Shown: positions 20,006-30,615 of the stretch, piece by piece
Layout: each line of letters starts with the position of its first letter
Position numbering within the stretch: the stretch's first letter is position 1
NCBI GenBank assembly: GCA_032164295.1
Contig: JAJHTX010000002.1
Span: 2,480,001 to 2,544,000, forward strand
Length of the DNA: 64,000 nucleotides
Direction of reading: 5' to 3'
Source: Inonotus obliquus
Taxonomy: Eukaryota > Basidiomycota > Agaricomycetes > Hymenochaetales > Hymenochaetaceae
The notes under the pieces: generated by a model
Told to the model about the DNA's origin: nothing
What the model saw: the letters and a program-made list of their open reading frames with translations, nothing else
The model's database searches: none
Made by a program: the position numbers and the translations under genes

Positions 20006-22096
20006 TTACAAAACCACTTTGGCTAGTTTCATAATCTCGTCATATCTTTTATCCACTTCCCAGCCTATAGTCCTATCATCGCGCAGCATCAGGACCTCCT
20101 CGACATTCTTCGTTGTTTTTCCGACAGTCTCAAACTTTCTCAGCTCGTTATCGACTGCGGAGAGCCAGGAGAGCGCGATGGAGTTTTGGGTGTCTGTCAA
20201 GTCTGGTTCACGAAGAAACCAGAGAACACGGTCCGTCGCATGCGTGACGTAGCCTGAAGAGTAATGGAAGGAGAAAAAATGTGAGCCCTTCACGGCATTG
20301 AGGGGACTTAACATGTACCTCGTGTTCGCTCACGAACTTGCTCAGGCGTCCAACGAATTTCATACCTCAACACAGGGAAACTACTTGAGATGAGGTCACG
20401 GGAGAGCAATCGTACGGGAAGATGAACCTGTCCGTCGCTCAATACCTTCCCGAAGCGCTCAAAGCACTCTTCTTGCGATGCGCTGGTAGAAAGCGGAGAG
20501 TACAGCCCAAGACGAGCGTCCGAAAGCTTTTCAGGGTAGTACCGCAACAGATTGTTACGCACATCCTCAGGAGTGCGAATCGGGTGTGCCATAGCATAAA
20601 GGTACCATTCATCTTTCAAATCGCCAACAACGACCGATTGGATACCTACACGCTGCAGACCCTGGGCAAAACCCCCAGAACGTTGCCAGGCCATTGGCTC
20701 TGGATCAGCGGGGAGCCAAGTTCCGTCAAGACAGCCGCGGAACGTTCCGAGATTACCAAGTTTCTCAGCGTCGATGGCAGAAGTAATACTTTGCCATGGT
20801 GTCTTGATCGGGTCTTTGATAATCGTCAGAACGTCTGGAGACGTCAGATCGATCGACAACGCAGTGCATAAAGCTTGTAACTGAGGACGAAGCTCGGCGG
20901 GTGTCTTAGGCGCGAGCCTTTAAAATGCGGCTACTCAGAAAGAGGAACACGGCATGATACTATTTGGAATACATACACCATAGCGTTTGATTCAAGACGT
21001 GCACTCCTGAAAGGTGCCTTTTGACCATCCGGGAGCCTCGATGCATGATGGAGTATCTGATGGACAGAATGTGCCCCTAGGGTGTTGAACATCATTAGAT
21101 ATCAACCTACCGCCCATAATTCTGGCTTTCTTCACCTGCAGATAATCCCGTCAGTTGTATGTTATCAGGGTCGCCTGTCGGAGCAGTTCTAATCAGTAGC
21201 CGTATCACTAAAGCGATGGTCTCTTCACCTCCAAAAGCCGAAATGTTAGCCTTGATCCACTCAAGGGCAAGCCATTGATCTTTGAAGCCAAAGTTTCCGT
21301 CGATGTGTGGGTTATCGCACGCAAGGAATCCGAACGCTGAAAGGCGATAGCCGATGTTGACATAGATTTCACTGCGCTCTGCAGCGACAAACTGGGCTTG
21401 AGCGCTCAATCCGTGAGGAGAGCCGAATTGAAGAAAACTATAGAACAATACTCAGTCAGGTATGCGAGATCCTTTCATCGAACGTACCCTCCGTGAATAT
21501 AGGCTTTGACAGGGAACTTCGCCGGACCCTTACTTGAGTTGAAAGTAGGAGGTATCACGATGTTCAAGAACAAACTAAGCTGAAATTCAGTTGCTTCGAA
21601 AATGCTCTGGGTTGACCTTTGACTCATACGGATTTTCTGTTGGTTTTCCGAGTCCAACCTTATCTTCAAAAGGTATACCTTCGCGCATGTCAGAAAGTCG
21701 CATTGCTTGGTCTGATGGATTTCGACATACACACCTGCAGCTTGACCGTCGTTGGTCGGCTGCGCGGCATCTGTAAACAATGGTCAGTGTTGCAATTAGC
21801 AAACATGGATACTATACTTGCACAACGACTCATAAATATATTCCTTGTTTTCATATTTGTAGGCTGAAGGGAGTGCTACGGGATTCTCAAAACGCTTTGG
21901 AGGAAGTGCATATGGAATCTCTGAACGAATACGATCGAGAAGTCAACGTATTTTCCTAGTGCTTACTACACTACTATCGGTGCGTACCGAGAAAGACGAT
22001 GGCTTTATTGTCTGCTCGTCCACCTGTTACTAGACCGAACTGAGTTTCTACTGTGACCCGGTCTGTGTTCTTTGCAAGTTCCTTAGAGATATGCAT
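20006..22096 (-). CDS. type B carboxylesterase/lipase (alpha/beta hydrolase)
   Basis: Multi-exon gene starting MHISKELAKNTDRVTVET (22096). Family landmarks in order: FGLVTGGRADNKAIVFLEIPYA (G-x-xxG-x-PYA type), LFLNIVIP, VKAYIHGG with the oxyanion-hole GG, YVNIGYRLSAFGFL, NFGFKDQWLALEWIKANIS, AFGGDPDNIQLTG, and the nucleophile elbow GLSAGAHS. The C-terminal half (PWQSITSAID, VVVGDLKDEWYLY) ends with YVTHATDRVLWF, which carries the likely catalytic His. It hydrolyses carboxylic esters; substrate unknown. No secretion signal is seen at the N-terminus, so it is probably intracellular. The usual EDCL Cys before FLN is replaced (ESKLSLFLN), so one conserved disulfide is missing. The start is divergent from the F-box gene, 475 bases apart. 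Confidence 0.85.
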
Positions 22097-22571
22097 CGGT
22101 ATGGCTTTAGATGATAGAGATAAAGGGGTGGGTTGTTTGGGAATGGCGAATAGTAGTTGCGATATATAAAGTCACACAGGACCGTGTACTCGGTCGACTC
22201 GGCACATACATATAGCCTTCAGTCGAACAGGGGAGCAGGACTCAGATTCTACGAGCTCGGTGATTTCCTTGGTTATGTAACGGTAGCAGGGAAGGGAAGC
22301 TATTCGATGAAGGAATGGCGATGCGGTGGAAAGGGGTGCCGCTAACAAGCAAGGGAAGTCATTGGTTCTTAGAGATATGTTGAATGGGTGCGTATTTTAA
22401 AGAAACGTAAACCAGTGCAAGTAGTACTACATACTTAGTACTCTCCTCGCTCGCTGAGGTCGACTGCGAAAAGAATGATGGTTGTCCAAATTAGGAAGGA
22501 ATTTCACTTCAGCCCACCTTAATCACCAAACAGGCGTCCAACATCAATGTACAACGCCCGCATCTCCCACA
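22097..22571. promoter_or_regulatory. divergent promoter region between carboxylesterase and F-box gene
   Basis: 475 bases separate the two opposite start codons. A TATA-like GATATATAAAG lies near 22160-22170. No binding site was recognised with confidence. Confidence 0.4.
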
Positions 22572-24674
22572 ATGGCATCATCTACACATTCACCCACATC
22601 TAAACAGCTCGACGAGAGTAGACTTAGGCTCAAGGATCAGGAGCAACAAGCTACCGAGCTCCAGCGCAAGATCGAAGATGCCCAACGTGCTCTTGAAGAG
22701 CTCATCGCAGAGTCCACGCGAGCCATCAGTGCGCTGGAGGAAGACAAGCGCGAGGTCGAGAGGGAGATAAAGGCCACCAGAGAGTTCTTATCGCCCATGC
22801 GTCGCCTTCCTGATGATCTTCTTCGCCATATATTCTCCTCCAACTTCGAGGATGTCCCGTGCTGTGCGTGGACACTCGCAGGTGTGTGTTCGCGTTGGCG
22901 TAGAATTGTCCTGAACATGCCTAGGATCTGGTCCAAGGTAAAGCTTTATTGCAACTCTCAACAGGTTCCGTGGTTCTGATGCTTGTTATAGATTCGTTTG
23001 GTGACAACGCTCAACTCTTCGCCAGAAACTGTCCGGTTATGGCTCGAACGTTCCGGTACCCGAGTACCGCTAGATATTGAAATTTACCTGCATATTCCAC
23101 GACCGTTAAAGCGTCGCAGACGTGATGGTACACCAATCCCACCCTTCAGTCCGCCGCCCATCACAGACATCTTCTTTCCTGGGCCGCCCACACCCAATCC
23201 ATATTATGTACCTCCACCCCCCGCACCGCCCATTAACATCGTTCCCCTTGGCATGCAAAACGCAATTCCGAACTTACCTCTCCCGACCACTGCACAGCAT
23301 AGTCCAGTGTGGATCAATGCGACGTCGCAATCGCGTTTGACCCGTAGTAAGAATCAATCACCAACTACTTCGGCTTGGGGCCATGTCGTTATGTTTTACC
23401 TTTCGAGAGAAATGCACCGGTGGAAGCGCTTTGTCTTTCGCTTCGATCATCAATTTGATTCGATGGCTGCTCTGAGAATTCTTGCTTGTACGTACTTCGC
23501 GTCAGCTCTTCTCGCCGATTGAACTAAGGTGCTTCGAAACAAAGGTGATGCTCCAATGCTGGAAGAGTTCGAGGTATCATGCGGGGAGCCGTTCCGTACT
23601 GATGTCGATCTGTATCCCTACGACTGGCAGTGGCTCCCGTCTACCGAGCGCGAAGTCGCTTTGCCATGCATTCGTTCCGTCACACTGCAATATGTCCCAT
23701 TCAGATGGTCCTCTCCTTTGGTCGCGGGTAAACTACGAACACTCAACTTACGTGCTTTTACAACTCCAAGCATGGGTGCGCATACGAGCACGCAGATGAC
23801 TGTCGATCGTCTTCTGCATATAATCTCTTCAAACCCATCTCTTGAGCATCTATCGTTGCATTTTCAGAATGCTACAGCCGCGGTGCTCCCGCTCGAAGCG
23901 ACGAGGCTCAATGAACTGAAGTCGCTTAATATTGGGGGAGCATTTACGCTGGCACCGTTGCTTGATGCCCTCATTACGCCGTCACTTCAGTCACTTACAC
24001 TCAACGTTGACCGTGAGGCGCCCGAAGAGTCCATATCAGCTCTCCTCGCTCGCTCCAATTCCCCGCCCATATCCTTCCTTTCTCTCGCATATCAAAGCCA
24101 GCTCGGAATGGGTCCATTTTATGGCGACGCCCCGCCTGGGTTGACGCCCTGGGGCTTTCTCTCTGCTCTACCCCACGTTAGGACGTTGCAACTTGGTCAC
24201 ACCGCACTCGATGTCTTCCTTGAGGCGTTAGCACGTGTAGAAGAAGACTCGGGCGTGTGGCTTGCCCCAGACCTTGAGCACCTCGCATTAAGGAGCTGTC
24301 ATGCACATGGCGATAGCGTATCGAAACTCGTTGCTTTCGTCGAGGCGCGGAACCCTCCGCTCCCGGGGTCAAATATGCATTACGTGCCTGGCACAGGTGC
24401 CGGTGCTGGTCAAGGACAGGGCGGGCCTTTTAATCCTGTGCCTCATGAGCCTTTGGGTGCCGCCGTTGCTACACCTCCCCCACTCCCACCTGGTCTTGGG
24501 CTAGCTGGTAATCCCACCCGGTTAAAAGTTCTTGAAATGCACGAATGTTCTCAGTTTGGTGAGGATATCGTCAGATGGTTGAGGAGTAGAATACCAGATG
24601 TAAGGCTCAGCGAGCCTCTTAACGGAAGGTGCGCGCGCAATCCGATTTGGCTAAACTACCTATCCCCCTTATGA
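22572..24674 (+). CDS. F-box protein with N-terminal coiled coil and LRR-like C-terminus
   Basis: Three exons (22572-22937, 22992-23487, 23545-24674); the first join is phase 0 and the second phase 1 (ATTCTTGCTT|GTGAT). Starting at MASSTHSPTSKQLDE there is a coiled coil to residue about 70 (QEQQATELQRKIEDAQRAL). The F-box core is MRRLPDDLLRHIFSSN ... AWTLAGVCSRWRRIVLNMPRIW. A Pro-rich insert follows (PPFSPPPITDIFFPGPP). The long C-terminal half has irregular Leu-rich strands (LEHLSLHFQNA, LKSLNIGGAF, LQSLTLNVD, VRTLQLGHTAL, LEHLALRSC, LKVLEMHEC). This layout is very common in agaric genomes, where such proteins probably act as SCF ubiquitin-ligase receptors; the substrate cannot be told. An upstream TTG-initiated extension was not used. 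Confidence 0.88.
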
Positions 24675-25866
24675 TCTCTGCTGTTTACCACAGAGGAATT
24701 CCGAGATCCCCGCCGTTGTATTATCCCCTCGACTTTTAAGCCTTTTCATTGCTCGAATTGCAGAGGTGACTACGATACCTTGTTCTTTAGCATAATTTTC
24801 GTCGGTTTACGGTGAACGCCTGTAATGTATGTACTATGCCGTTATTCTTGTTGATCAATGGTCAGATGTGCCCTTTCTCACAGTATTGGATATAAAAGCA
24901 GTCCCCACTTCTTTATAATATCTAATCTCCGTCCATTCGCTCGAATTACACAGCGTTCTTTGAGCCCGGTGTTCGTGTTTGGTACATAGCTTATGCCTGC
25001 CTAAGTTAACATATGAATCTTGTATCTGTATGATTTTCAATGACATAATGCCACCTATGCCAACGACTTATTTAGAGTTTATCGGCTTGAAAATCAAGTT
25101 GAGTGTCGCATCGTATTTGGGTATACCTAAGGAGGAAGCTCCCATTAAATTCAATTGCACACTTTTATGTTATTTCGCAGTTCTGGATTATCTTGGGGAG
25201 TCTATATATATGGTCACTCGCTAAAAATTGTCGCCGTGTGTATTTGAGAATCACCACCTGAGGTCCTAAATCCGAGGCAGATTCGCAACTTGTGAACAAA
25301 TTTCTGACTCAATAACGTCACTTTATCTATTCGGTCGCGTAGGGAAACTCGTGTACGGCTCAAGAAGAATAAGACTTGATATTGCTCGACTCTATCATGA
25401 TGCTGTTTACTACCGCTCTTGCTAAGTGGAAGCTTGCATATTACCTCTAGTTCATTCTTCCGCTGATGACTACTCAAAAGACGATCTAGCTTGCCCGTCT
25501 CGAAAGCTGTAGAGCCTGTCTACATTCCGATATCTGTAGTGCACTTCTATCACAATTGCGCAAAACGGAACCTGGCGAGAATACATCATATGTACACAAC
25601 TGTAGATAGGCAACCTCCGGAGAAGCTTTACATTTGTGTCGGCTCAAAGTAATGCAACGCGGCCGAAGTGATGCGTTACGGACCACAAAACATGCGACTA
25701 AAGCAAATTACAACATCTTATGGCTTGTGTGTGCACTGGGCGAAAAGGCCATGCACACTCGGAACTCATGCAACCGACCCCACGTTACATGCTACTGACG
25801 CAACGCAACCGTTACGCGTTCCGTTTGCCTACCTACAGCTTCTGTACAGTACATTGTTTACACTTT
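24675..25866. other. intergenic, converging 3' ends, no gene supported
   Basis: Lies between the 3' ends of the F-box gene and the NF-X1 gene. TATAAAAG occurs near 24890, and a 60-codon plus frame begins MPPMPTTYLEF near 25047. No family or splice support was found, and it may be 3' UTR. Confidence 0.35.
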
Positions 25867-28800
25867 TCAAGCATCGTTTTCCCAGTCATCCGGTATAGCG
25901 TCATCAACTTGTTGTGTACCGGCTATCTGAGTAACGGCGGCAGATCCACCCGATTCATGAAGACCTGCTGGTTCCGCCGTACCGGGTCTTGAGTGCCCTG
26001 GTGTGTTGAACCGTGTCTCGCCACTCTGAAGTGATGTATTCGCAGCATCCCAAGCAGAAGCGGTGATAGATGTACTACCAGCATTCGTTCTGGGGCTGGA
26101 GTTGGCAGAAACGGCCGACGTCCATCCTCGGTTTGCATTTGACACAGCGGGTCGAGGCGTCGCCGAACTAGGACGTGCCATTGGAACTTGGGGAGTTGGG
26201 TGTAAATCGGTAAGTTTGCCTAAATTAAGCGCTGGCGTTGCTTGAGATGATAGAGACGGTTTCGGAATACGGGTATCAATTCGACGAATTATTTGCACGC
26301 TGAGAAAATGTGAGCCAGTTACCGGAGCGAAAACATGTGAACACACCTCCTCATAGGCTCCTGGTCGACCAATTGAGTGTCCATTCGATAGAGGGCAGCG
26401 AGCTTTTAAGAAAGTAAGTGAATGCGCATACAGACGAATGTTATCACTACCCACCTCTTGAACGAATTTTCTCCGCGCCTCATGCATGTGGGGAAGCAGC
26501 TGCGCTTTGCGTTCGGAGTTAATAAAGCTATTTAAGCAGATTAGTCTTGTTATCATGGAGTTCGGGAGAATAACAGGATGCCTTACTCCGCAAACGTCTT
26601 CTCAACAACGGCGCAGAATCTCGCGTTTGCGTGAGCGAACGCAACCAATTCACTTGAGTACGTTACGGGCCTCTGTCCATCTCTCTCTTGAACTTCCTGC
26701 GAGATACCGAGCGCCTCAGCAAGCCGTGCGTTTCGCTTTGCGATGGCGCAATCATTATTGCACTTGAGCTGTTGTGCAGCCCCGCGACGGGCGGGATTTG
26801 CAAGGCTTCGTCCACACACAGATGGCTGCTGGAGTCTTCCACATGGACAACAAAGAGTAACAACCGCTTGACATGGCCCATCCTCAGAACACGAAGCCGG
26901 GGCATGGCAAAGGGCCGAGCATCCATGATGAGCTGGAAGACTGGGTAATGATAAATAGCCATACTAGTCGCTCCATCGAGCTGGACGTACCATAGCTTAC
27001 GGGGTTTGCCACAAACTGAATTACACGACCCACAGTTATCCCCATGGCAAAGTCGCTCACAATGATGAAATCCGCAATCAAGTAGTCTTTAAAATATCAG
27101 AACCAAGGACCGAGGAAAGCAAACAAACGGCTTACTTGCCACATGTTGTTCCACAAGACACTTTCTCTTGAGAGCATCTGTATAACTTGGTTAATATAAG
27201 TGTCATAGTAAGAAAATCAGAGCGAATCGTACCGAACGTTCTTCACTTGATTCTTACCGCACGCGCATGTCTTGGTCGTCAGGAAAGGACAGGGAGGACA
27301 TGGCGTCGGATCTTCGTGGCACGTGTGCTGCGTCTTTGGATGACCACAAGGAGGTGAAGGACGCGAGCATTGATGGGAACAACTTATCCGGGTTCCGCAC
27401 GGAATCGGGGGCTCTAGAACTGTCCGCCCGCAGTAGCACACCATCTGCAGACAAATTCAGTAACATCGTCATGATAGCGAGATAGCAAGGACGAACCTCG
27501 TCGAATGAAGACCTCAAGCAATGTGGACATGCTCCACGATGATCCCTTTCCTCACAACGATGGTTCCCACACCCAAGCGGCTTGCCACAGATCAAATCGC
27601 ACTCATGCCATTGTGCTTCGTCTCCAAGAACATATTGGCTAAGCTGCAGTTGAGATTTTTTACCCCTGCTCTTGATACTACCAGCGAGCGCCGCCAATGG
27701 GCAGCACTGACGGTTGCATCGATGACGTCCACAGGCTCGGAGGGCGGTACAAGGTTTATCACAGAGAACTTCTCGACTATTGATTGTTTGACTCTCATGA
27801 CATTTGATGGCGCGAGTCGTCGACCCGCAACGGCATGGGATAATCAGAGAAGTCCCGCACGGAGGACATGGTCCGGTGTGGCCTGAATGTGGTAGTGAGT
27901 GAAACGCTATTAATGGAATGCACCTCAAAAAACATACAGGGAATGGAGCATACATGCTCACACCCTTCCATATTCTTCATACACATATTTCCGCAAGTTG
28001 CGATCGGATCAGTGCACTTTTGTCGAGTCCCTCCTTCAAGCTCTTGAAGAGGTTTCTTTCCGCAAGGACAATGGCTGATTAATAAAGGAGAGCGCGGACA
28101 TGGCGGGGGTAACGTCGAAGGCGGGTGACAGAGCTTCTCGCACTTGTGGATCTTGCAATCGAATGATCTTCAGAGACGTAAGCTTAAGCCCAGCAAGGAA
28201 CTCTGGAACAAAGGCTCACCTCTCACATGCGAACTCACAGGCATACTTGCCATCCCATTCCTCAAGTATCCCGTCGTCATTTACAGCGCAGCTATGCCTC
28301 TCTTCTCCTTCGCCGCACTTAAGCGATTTCGAGGTCTTCCCGCAATAGCACCTGACATCCTCAACTATCGCACATTCATCACAATTTCCAGCATGGCACG
28401 GCTTCTGACAGTAATGCTTTTTGCAACCAAGACATTTGTTGCACATATTTCCGCAGGATAATCCTGATCTTGGTTCGGTTGCACTAGTATTGGCCCGCAA
28501 ATGCACGAGCTCTGAGCAGCGGAATGATTTAATCTGACGCCCGCAATGACAAGGCAATTGCGTCGTGACTTGACAGGGAGGGCACGGGCCAGGGTGACAT
28601 GAAAGCGAACACGCATGATTGCAGGCCCTCAGTCGAGAACATGGGCTGCCGCAGCTATGAGGTGTAGCCAATCGTTGAGGACGTGGATCTGGTGTCGAGC
28701 CACAAAAACATCTATAATTTGTGTGAATAAATGATCGAACGCAGAATGCTATAAAAGACCACTAACACATAAGATGATGGGACAGCCAGTCGCTTCCGCT

Positions 28801-29535
28801 GGCATCCAGGGCAGCGCCACTCTCCTTGTCTCCCGGTTTCACCTCGAGCTAGAAAGGCATCCCGCATGTCTTTGACGGACTTCGAGGCCCAGGACTTTAT
28901 ACATTTTAGATGAAACGGCGTGTAGCAACATTGCATATCACCGGAAGGTCCTTCGGTTTCACCAGTATTCTCAACTAATTCGTCCTTAGTCAGTAACTTC
29001 GAGAAACAAACAAAACCAATCACTGACTTGATGCAGAACTAAGAGTAACAGAGGGCAAGCAGCTCCAGATAGGTTGGGCTGGATGAATTGCACTGAAACA
29101 AATTGGACAGTCTGCATATGGTGACCTGCGCAGCGAGTCAATAAGCCGATTCGTGAGAGTGTCTGGCTTCGCTTCAACACGTCTACGTTGAGCTGGTACG
29201 GCAGCAGAAACTGTGGCCTCAGATGTTTTTTCCGAATCTCCACTGGTAAGCTTTGCGTTGATATGCTTCTTCCTACCCCCACCACGTGCAGGTCCGCTCC
29301 CTTTCACAGGACTATCCGCTCCTCGTCCTTGCTTCCCCTCACGTCGCTCCTGAAAAGCTTCGTTCCGCACTTCTGGCTCTGGCCGCTTTTTGACATGCTT
29401 ATGATTTCGCGGTGCTCGTCTGCGATTATTTCCCCGGTTTTCTTCATCTGTGTTCACACTCGGTATATGTGATGTTGCGAGTTGACCCGCAGCTCTTGTT
29501 GTTGCGTTCTCCGGACCAACCGAGGAAGAGAGCAT
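25867..29535 (-). CDS. NF-X1-type zinc-finger protein with RING-like and R3H domains (FAP1/NFX1 family)
   Basis: A multi-exon gene with very clear family architecture. The N-terminus is disordered and basic. Then comes a RING/PHD-like segment: YADCPICFSAIHPAQPIW joined across an intron to GDMQCCYTPFHLKCIKSWA and WRCPGCQRKR. A long series of NF-X1 fingers follows (CGSPCSRLRACNHACSLSCHPGPCPPC, RCYCGKTSKSLKCG, CGNMCMKNMEGCEHVC, CDKPCTALRACGRHRCNRQC, CGKPLGCGNHRC, HTCHEDPTPCPPCP). An R3H-like region has VTYSSELVAFAHANARFCAVVEKTF. The tail ends DDAIPDDWEND. Yeast FAP1 binds FKBP12 and animal NFX1 acts on promoters and RNA, so a nuclear or RNA-linked role is inferred. Start set at MLSSSVGPENA because the open frame upstream begins with TTG. 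A 478-bp inverted-repeat element begins only 50 bases upstream. Confidence 0.92.
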
Positions 29536-29577
29536 AAACTGCAAAGATAGAGTAGAGAGAGATAAAGCTGGTTGGTA

Positions 29578-29584
29578 GACCAAA
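29578..29584. repeat. putative target-site duplication, left copy
   Basis: GACCAAA directly before the left end of the 478-bp element; the same 7 bases follow its right end at 30063-30069. Confidence 0.6.
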
Positions 29585-30062
29585 TGGGGACTGGCAATCC
29601 CCTACTAACGCGTGTCGATTCCCACGGTCCTTGCCGTGTCGTGCCGGTGTTCGGTTAAGTATAAGCGATTTTGACCTTTGGAATATACCTTGAATTTCAT
29701 GTATTACATTCCACAAAAAAAATGACAGAGTAAAGTTGATAAATGCACTTATTTAAGTCCAAAAAAGTATGTACTGTAAGAAAAATGAATTTTACTCAAG
29801 ATTATAGTGAATTATTGGATATTTTAACGTCAAATCTCCATAAATACGCCATTTCTTCGTGATGTTTCACGAAGAAATGGATGAACGGGCTAAAAAAATG
29901 GTTCCCAGGTTTTGAGTTGAGCGATATTCCCACTGGTTGTTGTGGAATAAAAGCTGCAGAATCCAATGGTATTTGATCGACACGACGTCTTTACATAACC
30001 CAATTTCAAACTCCATTTGAAAATTTTGTCGACACGCGTCGATAGGGAATTGCCAGTCCCCA
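29585..30062. mobile_element. MITE-like non-autonomous DNA element, 478 bp, 34-bp terminal inverted repeats
   Basis: The left end 29585-29618 starts TGGGGACTGGCAATCCCCTA and ends ACGCGTGTCGA. The right end 30029-30062, read on the minus strand, starts TGGGGACTGGCAATTCCCTA and ends ACGCGTGTCGA. Over 34 bases 30 agree. Both sides are flanked by GACCAAA, a likely target-site duplication of 7 (perhaps 8) bases. The interior is AT-rich, lacks a believable transposase frame and holds a strong hairpin at 29849-29880. Size, inverted ends and duplication fit a MITE; an 8-bp duplication would suggest hAT, but superfamily is not assigned. It lies in the likely 5' region of the NF-X1 gene. Confidence 0.75.
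29849..29880. repeat. perfect hairpin inside the 478-bp element
   Basis: A 14-base arm (29849-29862, CCATTTCTTCGTGA) and its exact reverse complement (29867-29880) are separated by the 4-base loop TGTT. It lies near the middle of the element. Confidence 0.85.
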
Positions 30063-30069
30063 GACCAAA
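30063..30069. repeat. putative target-site duplication, right copy
   Basis: GACCAAA directly after the right terminal repeat, matching 29578-29584. Confidence 0.6.
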
Positions 30070-30191
30070 GTACCGACTGAAATATAGTCCACTCGAGTCA
30101 GGTGTGCGGTGCCGGAGCGTACTTTGAGTCATGACAAATCACTGTGCGGAAATAAGTACGTCACGTGTAAGCTGTAATATATCAAATACAC

Positions 30192-30389
30192 TAAGGCCCC
30201 GCTCGGCTGCACCTGTTAGCTAACGGGGAGCCCCGTTAACTGACTTGTCACAGGCTGTCACAGGGCTCTTTTGCAGGCAATGCGATCCATCGCGTCACGC
30301 TTTTTGTCACTTCCTGTTAGCTAACCTCGCTTAGCAACTTTCCCATACGCCAAAAAGTTAGCTAACAGGTGCAGCCGAGCGGTGCCTAA
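30192..30389. mobile_element. Tourist/PIF-Harbinger-like MITE, 192 bp, with TAA target-site duplication
   Basis: The element is 30195-30386. The left end 30195-30224 (GGCCCCGCTCGGCTGCACCT then GTTAGCTAAC) and the right end 30357-30386 are inverted copies, 29 of 30 bases identical (C/A at base 4). TAA flanks both ends (30192-30194 and 30387-30389). A 3-bp TWA duplication and ends beginning GGCC...CGG-TGCACC are the hallmarks of PIF/Harbinger (Tourist) MITEs. Inside, GTTAGCTAAC, itself a palindrome, recurs at 30316-30325, and TAACGGGG/CCCCGTTA forms a small hairpin at 30221-30238. No coding capacity. Confidence 0.82.
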
Positions 30390-30615
30390 AGCTCAAAACA
30401 AATACAAGACGTTGGGTACTCCGCACGACATTACATTACGGTCCATAGCAAGTCCAGGCAACGTAATACATTCGGGGTATATATGTAATACATAAGCCCC
30501 CGTATCTTATGTGCAACTGCCTGTCTATGCATCAGCAGGGTAAGGTACAAATTAATGCAAATACTCTTCGGAATACCAAGAAAGGACCATATGCAAGGCG
30601 TAGCATCGCAACCAA
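30390..30615. other. spacer between MITE and kinase gene 3' end
   Basis: Nothing recognised except likely 3' UTR of the kinase-like gene. Confidence 0.4.
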
